DNA of 64,000 nucleotides from Catellatospora coxensis (GCF_016862635.1 NZ_BONI01000004.1:161999-225998), one strand, 5' to 3'; positions 25,874 through 34,068 are shown, counted from the first letter of the stretch. Notes: generated by a model from the letters alone, not told the origin. Numbers and translations are program-made.

Positions 25874-27073
25874 ATGACGACCGCCGACACCGCCGCCACC
25901 TACCGCGAGGTCTTCGCGGTGCGCCAGTTCCGGGTGCTGTTCACCGGCTACGCGCTGTTCCTCACCGGCGAATCGGTCAAGATGCTCGCGCTGTCCGTGA
26001 CCGTCTACGCCGGCACCGGTTCGCCGCTGCTGGCCGCGCTGGCCTACGTCGCCGGCTTCCTGCCGTACGCGCTGGGCGGCACCCTGCTGCTGGCCTACGC
26101 CGACCGCTGGCCGCCACGCCCGGTGATCGTCGGCTACGACCTGCTCCGGGCGGCCGTCGCGGCGATCCTCGCGGCCGGCCCGCTCGGCCCCACCGCGATG
26201 CTGCTGCTCGTGTTCGTCGCGGCGGTGCCCGGCGCCGTCGCGTCGGCGGCCCGGACCACGCTGCTGCCCGACCTGCTCGAAGGCGACCGCTACGTGCTCG
26301 GCCGGTCCGTGTTCTCCATGGCGGCCGGTGGCACGCAGGTGATCGGGTTCGCCGCCGGCGGCCTGCTGATCTCGGCGCTGGGCACGCACGGCGCACTCTG
26401 GATCACCGTGGGCGGCTGCCTGCTGTCCGCCGCGCTGACCCGCGCCCGCCTGGCCGACCACCCGAGCCGCAGCACGCCGTCCGGTGCCGCCGTCGCCGCC
26501 ACCTGGCGGGTCAACCGCGACCTGCTCGGCCGGCCCGCGGTCAGGTCGCTGCTGCTCGCGCAGTGGCTGCCGCCATCGCTGATCGTCGGTGCGGAAGGAG
26601 TCCTGGTGCCGTACGCCGACCAGGTGGGCACACCCGCGTCGGCGGGTGTGCTGTTCACCGCCGTCGCGCTGGGCATGCTCGCCGGTGATCTCGTGATCGG
26701 CCGACTGGTCGCCCCCGCACGCCGGGAGCGGCTGGCCGGGCTGCTCGCCCTGCTGCTGGGCACGCCGCTGCTGGTCTTCGTGCTGGCTCCGGGGCCGGTG
26801 GCCGCGGCGGGGCTGCTGGCCGCGTCCGGCTTCGGCGTCGCGTACCAGCTGGGATTGGCCCGCAGGTTCCTCGACGCGGTGCCGCGGGCGCACCGCGGCC
26901 AGGCGTTCGGCCTGGCGGCGACCGGGACGATGACGCTGCAGGGCGCGGCCGCGGCGGCCGGCGGCGCGCTGGCCGAGGTCCTCGCACCGAGCCTGGTCGT
27001 GACGCTGGCCGGCGCCGCCTCGGCACTGGCCGCGCTGCTCGCCTGGCGCACCCTGCGCGAGGTGAAAGGCTGA
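25874..27073 (+). CDS. MFS transporter (probable drug or metabolite exporter)
   Basis: 399 aa from ATG 25874; a TTG three codons upstream is possible. About 12 hydrophobic helices can be read, beginning FRVLFTGYALFLTGESVKMLALSVTVYA and including the loop between helices 2 and 3 (AYADRWPPRPVIVGYDLLRA) with the MFS A-motif-like Asp-Arg. Layout resembles the MFS_3 / enterobactin-exporter-like group in which helices 1-6 and 7-12 are joined by a charged loop (ARLADHPSRSTPSG). Divergent from its presumed DUF5937-ArsR repressor. No clear Shine-Dalgarno sequence. Confidence 0.85.
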   Translation: MTTADTAATYREVFAVRQFRVLFTGYALFLTGESVKMLALSVTVYAGTGSPLLAALAYVAGFLPYALGGTLLLAYADRWPPRPVIVGYDLLRAAVAAILAAGPLGPTAMLLLVFVAAVPGAVASAARTTLLPDLLEGDRYVLGRSVFSMAAGGTQVIGFAAGGLLISALGTHGALWITVGGCLLSAALTRARLADHPSRSTPSGAAVAATWRVNRDLLGRPAVRSLLLAQWLPPSLIVGAEGVLVPYADQVGTPASAGVLFTAVALGMLAGDLVIGRLVAPARRERLAGLLALLLGTPLLVFVLAPGPVAAAGLLAASGFGVAYQLGLARRFLDAVPRAHRGQAFGLAATGTMTLQGAAAAAGGALAEVLAPSLVVTLAGAASALAALLAWRTLREVKG

Positions 27074-27278
27074 GCGCCGGACGGCCGTCCCGCCATCGCC
27101 GGACGCGGGGGCCGCCGATGACCCGTCGACTGCCCGGCCGGTGGATGGTGTCGACGTGGGTCGATGGCCCTATCCGGCCGGACGAGGCGGCCCCTCCGTC
27201 GCATCCCCTAGGCTGCAAAAGATCGGCAGACATCGAAGTCGTGGCCGTGCGGGTTCATCCGACCACGAGGGGTGCCGA

Positions 27279-27917
27279 GTGCCCTTTCCGGTGACCATCG
27301 ACGGTGGCGACATCGTGCTGCGGGAGCTGTCCGAGCAGGACCTGCCGGCGCTGACACGGCTCTACACCGACCCCGAGCTGACCCAGTTCATGGGCTTCGA
27401 CAGGCTGGCGGCCGACGAGGTGCCCGAGGCGCTGGACGCGCACCTGGCCGCGGCCCGCCGCACACCCCGCACCCAGTACACCCTGGCCATCACCGTCGAC
27501 GGCTCACCCGACCTGGTCGGGGTGGTCCGGCTGCTGGTGGAGGAGTACGGGCGCAACGCGATGCTCGGCGGCCTCATCGTGATCCCCGAGTCGCCGGGCG
27601 TCGGCCGGGGCGTGACCGCCTCCCGCCTGCTCATGGCGTACGGCTTCGGCCCGCTGGCCCTGCACCGCATCTGGGGCGGCAGGCGCATCGACTACCTGCG
27701 CATGCACGAGCGGATGACCCGCCTCGGCCTGGTCCAGGAGGGGTTCATGCGGGAGCTGTTCCACACCCACGGCGTCTGGCACGACGTCGTCAGCTACTCC
27801 GTGCTCGCCCACGAGTGGAAGCCGGACGGGCCTGAGGTGTCCATCATGGAGTCGCCCGTCCCGGCGGCACTGTCGGCGTCCGGCCCGGCCGGGCTCGTGT
27901 GGAAGGAGGACCGGTGA
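27279..27917 (+). CDS. GNAT family N-acetyltransferase (RimJ-like)
   Basis: 212 aa from GTG 27279, six bases after GAGGGG; upstream in-frame ATG at 27141 has no ribosome site. RimJ/RimL-type features: VLRELSEQDLPALTRLYTDPELTQFMGF at the N terminus, LGGLIVIPESPGVGRGVTASRLLMAYGF as the acetyl-CoA loop, and HRIWGGRRIDYLRMHERMTRLGLVQEGFMRE at the C-terminal strand pair. Transfers an acetyl or longer acyl group to an amine. Its stop overlaps the ThiF-like gene start (GTGA), so the two are co-translated. Confidence 0.85.
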   Translation: MPFPVTIDGGDIVLRELSEQDLPALTRLYTDPELTQFMGFDRLAADEVPEALDAHLAAARRTPRTQYTLAITVDGSPDLVGVVRLLVEEYGRNAMLGGLIVIPESPGVGRGVTASRLLMAYGFGPLALHRIWGGRRIDYLRMHERMTRLGLVQEGFMRELFHTHGVWHDVVSYSVLAHEWKPDGPEVSIMESPVPAALSASGPAGLVWKEDR

Positions 27918-29101
27918 GCATCCCGGAACTGCTGGCCGAACGGGAACGCGAAGGCGACGTGCTCGCCTGGCGTCCCGAACTGTTCCGGCCGGCCGGCGAG
28001 GACGACCGGCGGCGGTTCGAGCAACTGCTGGTCTCCGGGCGGGTGCGCGAGGTCTGCGACACCTTCGACGAGCAGGTGACCGACCTGGTCGCCGCGCTGC
28101 ACCCGCCGCTGAAGGGCGATCGCGACCAGCTTGCGCGGCTGTCCGCCGAGCACCTGGGCGGTGTCGAGCCGTGGCAGGCCGGCACGTGGGCGTTCTACCC
28201 GTGGTCGGGACGGCTCGTGCACCTGCTGGATCGCGACGACTTCCGGCTGCTGCGCACCGACCGCAACCGCGGCAAGATCAGCCGGGAGCAGCAGCGCATG
28301 CTCGCTGGGCGGCGGATCGGCGTCATCGGGTTGTCGGTCGGCAACAGCGCGGCGCTGACCCTGGCCACGGAGGGGATCGCGACCGCGTTCACGCTGGCGG
28401 ACTTCGACACCCTGGCCCTGTCCAACCTCAACCGGTTGCGCGCCGGGGTGCACGAACTCGGCGTGAACAAGACCGTCATCGCGGCCCGGCAGCTGTACGA
28501 ACTCGACCCGTACCTCGAGGTGGACGTCTACCCCGACGGCCTGCACGACAACAACATCAAGCGCTTCTTCCTCGGCGGCGGCGGCCCGATCGACCTGCTG
28601 GTCGAGGAGTGCGACGAGCCGCGCATCAAGCTCGCCGCCCGGGAATGGGCGCGCACCTGCCGCATCCCGGTCCTGATGGACACGAACGATCGGGGCATGC
28701 TCGACATCGAGCGCTTCGACCTGGAGCCCGACCGGCCGCTGCTGCACGGCGTCCTCGGCGGGATCGGGTCGGCGGACCTGGCCGACCTCAGCCGCGCCGA
28801 GGTGATCGACAGCGTGCTCAAGATGATCGGCGAGATCAGCCCGAAGCTGGCCGCGTCGATCCCGCGCATCGGCGTCGACCTGAGCAGTTGGCCGCAGCTG
28901 GCCTCCGGTGTCAGCCTGGGCGGGGCGCTGGTCGCCGACGTCGCCCGGCGCGTGCTGCTGGGCGAGCTGCGCGAGTCGGGCCGTTTCTACGTCGACCTGG
29001 ATCTGCTGATCCGCGACGGTGCCGGCGCGGACGGGCCTGGTGTCTCAGTTCTCGGGGACGAACGCCGCCGCGATCTCGGATCGCACCCGCCAGCCGAGTG
29101 A
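27914..29101 (+). CDS. ThiF/HesA/MoeB-type E1-like adenylyltransferase
   Basis: 395 aa from GTG 27914, behind a strong GGAAGGAGGA and overlapping the GNAT stop. After a ~125-residue N-terminal extension, residues ~130-290 form the ThiF Rossmann fold: RIGVIGLSVGNSAALTLATEG, ADFDTLALSNLNRLRAGVHELGVNK, with Asp and Arg/Lys residues typical of ATP binding in E1-like enzymes; no CxxC zinc knuckle is evident. It resembles the ThiF half of mycobacterial Rv1355c-type proteins, which additionally carry a nitroreductase domain absent here. These enzymes adenylate a C-terminal carboxylate or cyclise side chains. The 3' end overlaps a convergent GNAT gene by 57 bases. Confidence 0.75.
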   Translation: MSIPELLAEREREGDVLAWRPELFRPAGEDDRRRFEQLLVSGRVREVCDTFDEQVTDLVAALHPPLKGDRDQLARLSAEHLGGVEPWQAGTWAFYPWSGRLVHLLDRDDFRLLRTDRNRGKISREQQRMLAGRRIGVIGLSVGNSAALTLATEGIATAFTLADFDTLALSNLNRLRAGVHELGVNKTVIAARQLYELDPYLEVDVYPDGLHDNNIKRFFLGGGGPIDLLVEECDEPRIKLAAREWARTCRIPVLMDTNDRGMLDIERFDLEPDRPLLHGVLGGIGSADLADLSRAEVIDSVLKMIGEISPKLAASIPRIGVDLSSWPQLASGVSLGGALVADVARRVLLGELRESGRFYVDLDLLIRDGAGADGPGVSVLGDERRRDLGSHPPAE

Positions 29102-29743
29102 GCGGTACAGGTGCCGTCCGTCGTCGGTGGCGACGAGCAGGCCGGTGCTCATCCCGTTGCGTGCGGCGTGGTCGCTCAGCGTCCGCATGACGGCGGTGCC
29201 GAGGCCTCGGCGCTGGTGTGCCGGCGCGGTCTCCACCTGGTCGATGATGCCGAACTCGCCGGCCGGGGCCAGGCGTCCGGAAGCCGCCGTCGCGCCTGCG
29301 CCGTCGAGGACGGTCGCCACGACGACGTCACCGGCGGTCGCGACCCTGATCTCGTAGGGCGTCCCGGTGTCGACGGCATCCGCGGCGAACGGGACACTCA
29401 TCAGGTAGCCGGTGTCGTCCATGGTCCAGCCTGCCGAAAGGGCACGACGCAGGTCGGCGCCGCGGCCACTGACCTTGATCCAGGTTCCGGGCGCGGCGAC
29501 CTGCCGGTCGAGGGCCGCCAACATCTCGACATCCCAGGTGTGCAGCACGTACCGCACGCGGTGACCGCGCAGACCCACGTCGGCCCGGAAGCCGCCCGGG
29601 AGGATGACGGGGCGGGGTACGCCGCGGGAGCCGGCCCAGCCGAGACCCCAGGCCATCATCAGATCGGGCAGAGCGGTGGGGTCGCCGCTGACAGGTGCGG
29701 GCACGGTTCTTGTCTCGTACGAAGACGTATCGGGCTCGTTCAT
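29045..29743 (-). CDS. GNAT family N-acetyltransferase
   Basis: 232 aa from ATG 29743 (two GTG codons lie just upstream). The catalytic GNAT core is in the C-terminal half: GIIDQVETAPAHQRRGLGTAVMRTLSDHAARNGMSTGLLVATDDGRHLYRSLGW, with the RRGLGTA acetyl-CoA loop and the final Tyr. The N-terminal ~110 residues (LRGHRVRYVLHTWDVEMLAALDRQV) are a degenerate acyltransferase-like domain. Convergent with the ThiF-like gene and overlapping its last 57 bases, so transcription of one strand should interfere with the other. A 10-bp-arm palindrome sits immediately upstream. Confidence 0.8.
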   Translation of the reverse strand: MNEPDTSSYETRTVPAPVSGDPTALPDLMMAWGLGWAGSRGVPRPVILPGGFRADVGLRGHRVRYVLHTWDVEMLAALDRQVAAPGTWIKVSGRGADLRRALSAGWTMDDTGYLMSVPFAADAVDTGTPYEIRVATAGDVVVATVLDGAGATAASGRLAPAGEFGIIDQVETAPAHQRRGLGTAVMRTLSDHAARNGMSTGLLVATDDGRHLYRSLGWRVRSEIAAAFVPEN

Positions 29744-29751
29744 CACCACAG

Positions 29752-29780
29752 ACCTTATTGCAAACCACTGGCAATAAGGT
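29752..29780. promoter_or_regulatory. Perfect 10-bp-arm palindrome upstream of GNAT gene
   Basis: ACCTTATTGC (29752-29761) and GCAATAAGGT (29771-29780) are exact reverse complements around 9 bases. It starts 9 bases upstream of the GNAT start codon (29743). The TTGC...GCAA core and A+T richness suit a MarR/TetR-type operator (inference). Confidence 0.6.
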
Positions 29781-29792
29781 CGCCGGGGTGGG

Positions 29793-30629
29793 TCAGCGGC
29801 CGGGTGTGTTCGCGAGCCGGGTCAGCGACGACTTCATGGCCGCCACGAACCGGTCCCGGACCGTGGGACTGATCCGGTCGAGTGACAGGTAGGGGTTGAG
29901 GTCCTCCAGTTCGACGAGCAGCAGAGCCCCGTCCCTGGTGCGGCAGGCGTCGACGCGCTGGATGCCGTGGCGCACGTCGTTCCAGTCGACGAAACGCTGC
30001 GCGAAGGCCAGGTCGTCGTCGGTGGGCTCGTAGGGTTCGAGGACCCAGCGCTGGTCCGGGTGCGGCGCGTACAGGGCGTACTGGAAGGCGCGGCCGACGA
30101 AGTAGAACGACACCTCGTACCGGAAGTCGATGCGCGGCTGCACCAGCAGGTCGGTGTAGTCGAGCCGGGCGAGGTCGGCGCGCGGCACGAAGGTCAGCCC
30201 GACGGAGTCCGCGCCGAACTTCGGTTTGGCCACGTACGTCGCGGTGTCGGGCAGGCGGTCGAGGTCGGCGGCCCGGTCGACGGTCGGGATCACCGGGTGG
30301 CCGGCCGCGAACAGGTCGAGCAGGTACTGCTTGCCGGCCATGTCGCCCTTGCCGGTGAGCTCGGTGAACACCCGGACACCGGCGTCGGCGGCCGCGGCCC
30401 GGAACGCGTCGTGTTCGGCCCGGTAGTACAGGACCGGGCCGCTGTTGCGGACGACGACCACGTCGAAGCCGCCCATCAGGGCGCGGGCGTCGAGGGGATG
30501 GCAGACCGCCAGGTCGAAGTCCTCCCGCAGCCGGGAGGTGAGGTAGATGTCCTCGTCGCAGTACCGGCGGCCGCGGGCCTGGTAGGCCAGGTCGCTGACG
30601 TACAGGACGCGGAGCCGGGCAGATGTCAC
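29793..30629 (-). CDS. ATP-grasp domain protein
   Basis: 278 aa from GTG 30629, six bases after AGGAG; a TTG two codons earlier abuts that site and is rejected. N-terminal pre-ATP-grasp Rossmann part (RVLYVSDLAYQARGRRYCDEDIYL, GFDVVVVRNSG), then the ATP-grasp core: TYVAKPKFGADSVGL (phosphate loop and Lys), LLVQPRIDFRYEVSFYFVG, and the Mg-binding end GIQRVDACRTRDGALLLVELEDLNPYLSLD with Glu and Asn ligands. ATP-grasp enzymes ligate a carboxylate to an amine or thiol through an acyl phosphate. Proximity to a ThiF-like enzyme and two GNATs suggests peptide or amino-acid modification, but the substrate is unknown. Confidence 0.75.
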   Translation of the reverse strand: MTSARLRVLYVSDLAYQARGRRYCDEDIYLTSRLREDFDLAVCHPLDARALMGGFDVVVVRNSGPVLYYRAEHDAFRAAAADAGVRVFTELTGKGDMAGKQYLLDLFAAGHPVIPTVDRAADLDRLPDTATYVAKPKFGADSVGLTFVPRADLARLDYTDLLVQPRIDFRYEVSFYFVGRAFQYALYAPHPDQRWVLEPYEPTDDDLAFAQRFVDWNDVRHGIQRVDACRTRDGALLLVELEDLNPYLSLDRISPTVRDRFVAAMKSSLTRLANTPGR

Positions 30630-30665
30630 CGGCAACTCCTCACACGCTAGAGCGCTTCGCCGCGG

Positions 30666-30680
30666 ATGTGATCATTACAT
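30666..30680. promoter_or_regulatory. Near-palindrome in divergent promoter
   Basis: ATGTGATCATTACAT is palindromic except at one pair, in the 118-base region between the divergent ATP-grasp and kinase genes. Its form resembles GntR- or PadR-type sites; no regulator gene is adjacent. Confidence 0.35.
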
Positions 30681-30747
30681 GCGCGGGCGGCGTCGGACCA
30701 GCAGCCTGGTGTCGGGACGCCACACCGGGTGAGACAGGGGGCAGGAC

Positions 30748-31422
30748 GTGGACCGAGGCACCCGAGACGAGTTGCTGGTCCGCCTGGCGGAGGCGGTCGG
30801 GTCCGTCACCGTCGCGCACCCGACGCGGGTCGCCGTCGACGGACCGCCCGCCGCCGGCAAGACCACCCTCGCCGACGAACTGGCCGCCCTCCTGCGCACC
30901 CGGGGCCGCGACGTCATCCGCGCGACGATCGACGACTTCGTCTTCCCCCGGGCCCAGCGCTATCCGCGCGGCGAGTACTCGGCCGAAGGCTGCTACTTCG
31001 ACGCCCACGACCACGCCGCGCTGAACCGGGTGCTGCTCGATCCGCTCGGCCCGGCCGGAGACCGACGCTGCCAGACCGCGGTCTACGACCACGCCGCCGA
31101 CACCGTGCTGTCCCCGCCGGTCACGACCGTCCCCGCCGACGCCGTACTCGTCTTCGACGGCGTCTTCCTCATGCGCCCGGAACTCATCGACCGGTGGGAC
31201 CTGCGCATCTTCGTCTCGACCGCCCTCGACAGGACCGTGGAGCGTGCCTTGATCCGCGAGCGCGGGGTGTCCTCTCCCGCCGCGGTCGAACGGCGCTGGC
31301 GCGAGCGTTACCTCCCCGCCCAGCAGCTCTACTTCGCCACGGCCCGCCCGACCGACCACGTCGACATCATCGTGCACAACGACGAGCCCCAGCGGCCGGC
31401 CTGGCAGACCCGAACACGCTGA
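30748..31422 (+). CDS. Uridine-kinase-like P-loop nucleoside/sugar kinase
   Basis: 224 aa from GTG 30748 behind AGGGGGCAGG. Walker A is GPPAAGKTTLADELA (residues ~32-46); IRATIDDFVFPR holds the catalytic Asp pair and YYFDAHDH-like region CYFDAHDHAAL follows as in uridine kinase/phosphoribulokinase relatives; VLVFDGVFLMRPEL is Walker B. The lid Arg residues are in FVSTALDRTVERALIRERG. Likely phosphorylates a nucleoside, pantothenate-like or sugar substrate. Divergent from the ATP-grasp gene; convergent with the next minus-strand gene. Confidence 0.8.
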   Translation: MDRGTRDELLVRLAEAVGSVTVAHPTRVAVDGPPAAGKTTLADELAALLRTRGRDVIRATIDDFVFPRAQRYPRGEYSAEGCYFDAHDHAALNRVLLDPLGPAGDRRCQTAVYDHAADTVLSPPVTTVPADAVLVFDGVFLMRPELIDRWDLRIFVSTALDRTVERALIRERGVSSPAAVERRWRERYLPAQQLYFATARPTDHVDIIVHNDEPQRPAWQTRTR

Positions 31423-31459
31423 CCGCACCCCACCGGACAGATCCAGCCGTCCCTGCGGA

Positions 31460-31927
31460 TCAGTCGTCGTCGGGGATGACCTCGGCGACGGGCTCGTCAC
31501 CGGTGCAGGTGACGACGACCCGCAGCTCGGTCTTGCCCTTCTTGAACTTGATCCGGGCCCGGTCGGCCGGACCCGGTTCCGGGTCGTCGGCGCGGTAGCC
31601 CGGGGCCGGGCTCCACGAGGCGAGCGTCACCGCACCGCCCGCGCAGGAGGCATGGACCACACCACCGGGGGTGGTCAGCGAGCGGATCCCGGCCGGCCGG
31701 GCGGTCGGCGATCCGGCGGAGACCGCGGGGGCCGGTGTCGCGTCCGGGCGGCCGGCCGGCTCCTCGGCGAGCAGCCGGTCGACGTCGGCGGAGCTGAGCA
31801 CCGGGTTGTGGCCGGACCCGCCGAGCAGGCCCGCGCCGATGGCGTCCACGCCCGCCACCGCGACCGCGGCGGTGGCCACCGCCGCCACCAGCCATCCGGC
31901 CGCCATCACCACCGTGCTTCTGCGCAT
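31460..31927 (-). CDS. Hypothetical secreted or membrane-anchored protein
   Basis: 155 aa. One N-terminal hydrophobic segment (residues ~8-30, MAAGWLVAAVATAAVAVAGV) followed by a Pro/Ala-rich linker and a small extracytoplasmic domain with two Cys residues (VHASCAGGAVTL and VVVTCTGDEP) that could form a disulfide, and a basic patch RIKFKKGKTELRV. No family recognised with certainty. Divergent from the response regulator, with the 11-bp repeat array close to its start, so it is probably part of the same regulon and may be sensed or controlled by that two-component system (inference). Confidence 0.65.
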   Translation of the reverse strand: MRRSTVVMAAGWLVAAVATAAVAVAGVDAIGAGLLGGSGHNPVLSSADVDRLLAEEPAGRPDATPAPAVSAGSPTARPAGIRSLTTPGGVVHASCAGGAVTLASWSPAPGYRADDPEPGPADRARIKFKKGKTELRVVVTCTGDEPVAEVIPDDD

Positions 31928-31950
31928 GGACCCACTATGCCCGCGCGATG

Positions 31951-31976
31951 GTTAACGCGCGGCTAAGGGGCGGCTA
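31951..31976. promoter_or_regulatory. Three direct repeats with 11-bp period (response-regulator box)
   Basis: GTTA at 31951, GCTA at 31962 and GCTA at 31973, each exactly 11 bases apart, as expected for OmpR/PhoB-family dimers binding one face of the helix. It lies between the divergent gene at 31927 and the response regulator at 32028. The same array recurs at 33982-34018. Confidence 0.6.
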
Positions 31977-32027
31977 TGGTCCGGCCCGCGATGGGGCCGC
32001 CGGGCCCTGCTCGGATACCGTCTGGCC

Positions 32028-32720
32028 ATGGCCAAGGTGGTGATCGTGGAAGACGATCCGACGATTCGTACGACCGCGATCCGGGCGCTGACCGAGCGCG
32101 GGCACGCCGTGGCGTCGGCGGCGACCGCCATGGACGGCCTGCGCACCGTCGTCGCGGAGCGGCCCGACGTCGTCCTGCTGGACCTGGGCCTGCCCGACCT
32201 CGACGGCCGGGAGGTGCTGCGGATGCTGCGCGCGATCGACTCCGTGCCGATCATCGTGGTGACCGCCCGCAGCGACGAGGCCGAGATCGTCCGCGCGCTC
32301 GACGCCGGAGCCGACGACTACGTGGTCAAACCGTTCGGCGCGGCACAGCTGGACGCCCGCATCCGGGCCGTGCTGCGCCGCACCGAGCAGCGCCTCGCCG
32401 CCGACAGCGCCGTCGTCGTCGGCGAGCTGCGGGTCGACCCGGCCGCCCGGCAGGCGGTCCTGGCCGGCGCGGTGCTGGACCTCACCCCGCGCGAGTTCGA
32501 CCTGCTGCACTACCTCGCCGCGCGGGCGGGCACCGTGGTCAGCAAGCGCGACCTGCTCACCGACGTGTGGCGGCTGCCCTACTCCGGCGGCGACAAGACC
32601 GTCGACGTGCACCTGTCCTGGCTGCGCCGCAAGCTCGGCGAGACCGCCCAGGAACCCCGCTACCTGCACTCCGTCCGGCGGGTCGGGGTCCGCCTCAGCG
32701 CACCCGAGCACCTCGGATGA
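32028..32720 (+). CDS. OmpR-family response regulator
   Basis: 230 aa. Receiver domain 1-120: acidic pair VEDD (8-10), phosphoacceptor Asp52 in VVLLDLGLPDLDG, Thr in VVTARS, Lys in YVVKPFG. C-terminal winged helix ~130-225 with LTPREFDLLHYLAARAG and the recognition region KTVDVHLSWLRRKLGE. Overlaps the histidine kinase start by ATGA, so the pair is one operon. The direct-repeat box upstream suggests autoregulation. Confidence 0.92.
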   Translation: MAKVVIVEDDPTIRTTAIRALTERGHAVASAATAMDGLRTVVAERPDVVLLDLGLPDLDGREVLRMLRAIDSVPIIVVTARSDEAEIVRALDAGADDYVVKPFGAAQLDARIRAVLRRTEQRLAADSAVVVGELRVDPAARQAVLAGAVLDLTPREFDLLHYLAARAGTVVSKRDLLTDVWRLPYSGGDKTVDVHLSWLRRKLGETAQEPRYLHSVRRVGVRLSAPEHLG

Positions 32721-33997
32721 GAAGGCGCCTCGCCCTGCTCGTCGCCGCGGCGATGGCCCTGGTGCTCACCGCGTTCCTGCTGCCACTGGCCCTGCTCATC
32801 CAGACCGTCGCGGCCGAACGCGCCGTCGGCGCGGCGACCACCGAGGCACAGGCGCTCGTGCCGGTCATCGCCGCCGGCGACCACCGGGCCCTGGAACTGG
32901 CGGTGCAGGAGGCGACCGGACGTTCCGGGCAGCCGTTCACCGTGTACCTGCCCGACGGGGGTGTGCTCGGCACGCCCGCGCCACGCACCAACGGCGTACG
33001 CCTGGCCGCGCTGGGCAACAGCGTCACCGTCGCCCGCGACGACGGCCGCGAGATCCTCATCGCGGTGGGACTGGCACAGGGCACCACCGTCATCCGCACC
33101 CTGGTCCCGACGGCCGAACTGCGCCACGGCGTACCCCAGGCGTGGTTGATCCTGGCCCTGCTCGGCGTCGTGCTGCTCGGCGCGGGCATCGCCGTCGCCG
33201 ACCGGCTGGCCCGCACCGTCGTCGGTGAGATCACCGGCCTGGCCGAGGTCTCCCACCGGCTCGCCGACGGCGCCCTGGACGCCCGCGCCGACGTCACCGG
33301 GCCGCCCGAGGTCCGCGCGGTCGCCGGCGCGCTGAACCACCTCGCCGGGCGCATCCAGCACCTGGTCCGGGCCGAGCGGGAGGCTGTCGCCGACCTGTCG
33401 CACCGGCTGCGCACCCCGCTGACGGCGCTGCGCCTGGAAGCCGAGGCGCTGGCCGACCCGCAGGAGGCCCAGCGCATCGGGGACCAGGTCGCGGCCGTCA
33501 ACCAGGCCGTCACCGACCTCATCGACGGGGCCCGCCGACGCGGCAGCGGACCGGCGTCCTGCGACGCCGCCGAGGTCGTCGCCGAGCGGGTCGCGTTCTG
33601 GCAGGTGCTCGCCGAGGACGAGCAGCGGGCACTGGCCGTCGAGTCGGCCGCGGGTCCGCTGCCCGTCGGTGTCGGCCGCGCCGACCTGAGCGCCTGCCTG
33701 GACGCGCTGCTCGGCAACGTCTTCAGCCACACCCCGCCCGGCACCGCGTTCACGGTGCGGCTGACCGCCCGGCCGGGTGGCGCGGTGCTGACCGTCGCCG
33801 ACGAGGGACCGGGGTTCCGGGGCGGCGACCCCACCCGCCGCGGTGCCAGCGGAGCCGGATCCAGCGGACTGGGCCTCGACATCGCCCGGCAGACCGCCGA
33901 GGCCTGCGGTGGGCGGCTGACCGTCGGCGACGCCACGCCGCGCGGCGCGCTGGTCACCGTGGAACTCGGCGCGGCGTCGGTCTTAGCCGCACGTTAG
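32717..33997 (+). CDS. Sensor histidine kinase
   Basis: 426 aa from ATG 32717 in an ATGA overlap. Two membrane helices (~5-27 and ~139-160, WLILALLGVVLLGAGIAVA) enclose a ~110-residue external sensor domain; HAMP follows (~160-215), then HisKA with phospho-His in VADLSHRLRTPLTALRLEAEA (~residue 229) and an HATPase with N box LLGNVFSHTPPG, G1 DEGPGF and G2 SSGLGLDIA. Partner of the adjacent regulator. The stop codon lies inside the second repeat box at 33982-34018. Confidence 0.92.
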   Translation: MRRRLALLVAAAMALVLTAFLLPLALLIQTVAAERAVGAATTEAQALVPVIAAGDHRALELAVQEATGRSGQPFTVYLPDGGVLGTPAPRTNGVRLAALGNSVTVARDDGREILIAVGLAQGTTVIRTLVPTAELRHGVPQAWLILALLGVVLLGAGIAVADRLARTVVGEITGLAEVSHRLADGALDARADVTGPPEVRAVAGALNHLAGRIQHLVRAEREAVADLSHRLRTPLTALRLEAEALADPQEAQRIGDQVAAVNQAVTDLIDGARRRGSGPASCDAAEVVAERVAFWQVLAEDEQRALAVESAAGPLPVGVGRADLSACLDALLGNVFSHTPPGTAFTVRLTARPGGAVLTVADEGPGFRGGDPTRRGASGAGSSGLGLDIARQTAEACGGRLTVGDATPRGALVTVELGAASVLAAR

Positions 33998-34018
33998 GGC
34001 GGGCGTAGCGCGCCGCTA
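33982..34018. promoter_or_regulatory. Four direct repeats with 11-bp period, second response-regulator box
   Basis: CTTA 33982, GTTA 33993, CGTA 34004 and GCTA 34015 are each 11 bases apart, matching the array at 31951-31976 in spacing and core (xTA with the same order GTTA, xxTA, GCTA). It overlaps the kinase gene's end and precedes the small secreted protein gene at 34069. Confidence 0.55.
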
Positions 34019-34068
34019 TCGCACCGATCGGCACTCTGACTCGCAGACCGAGCGAAGGAGTCCCCATC

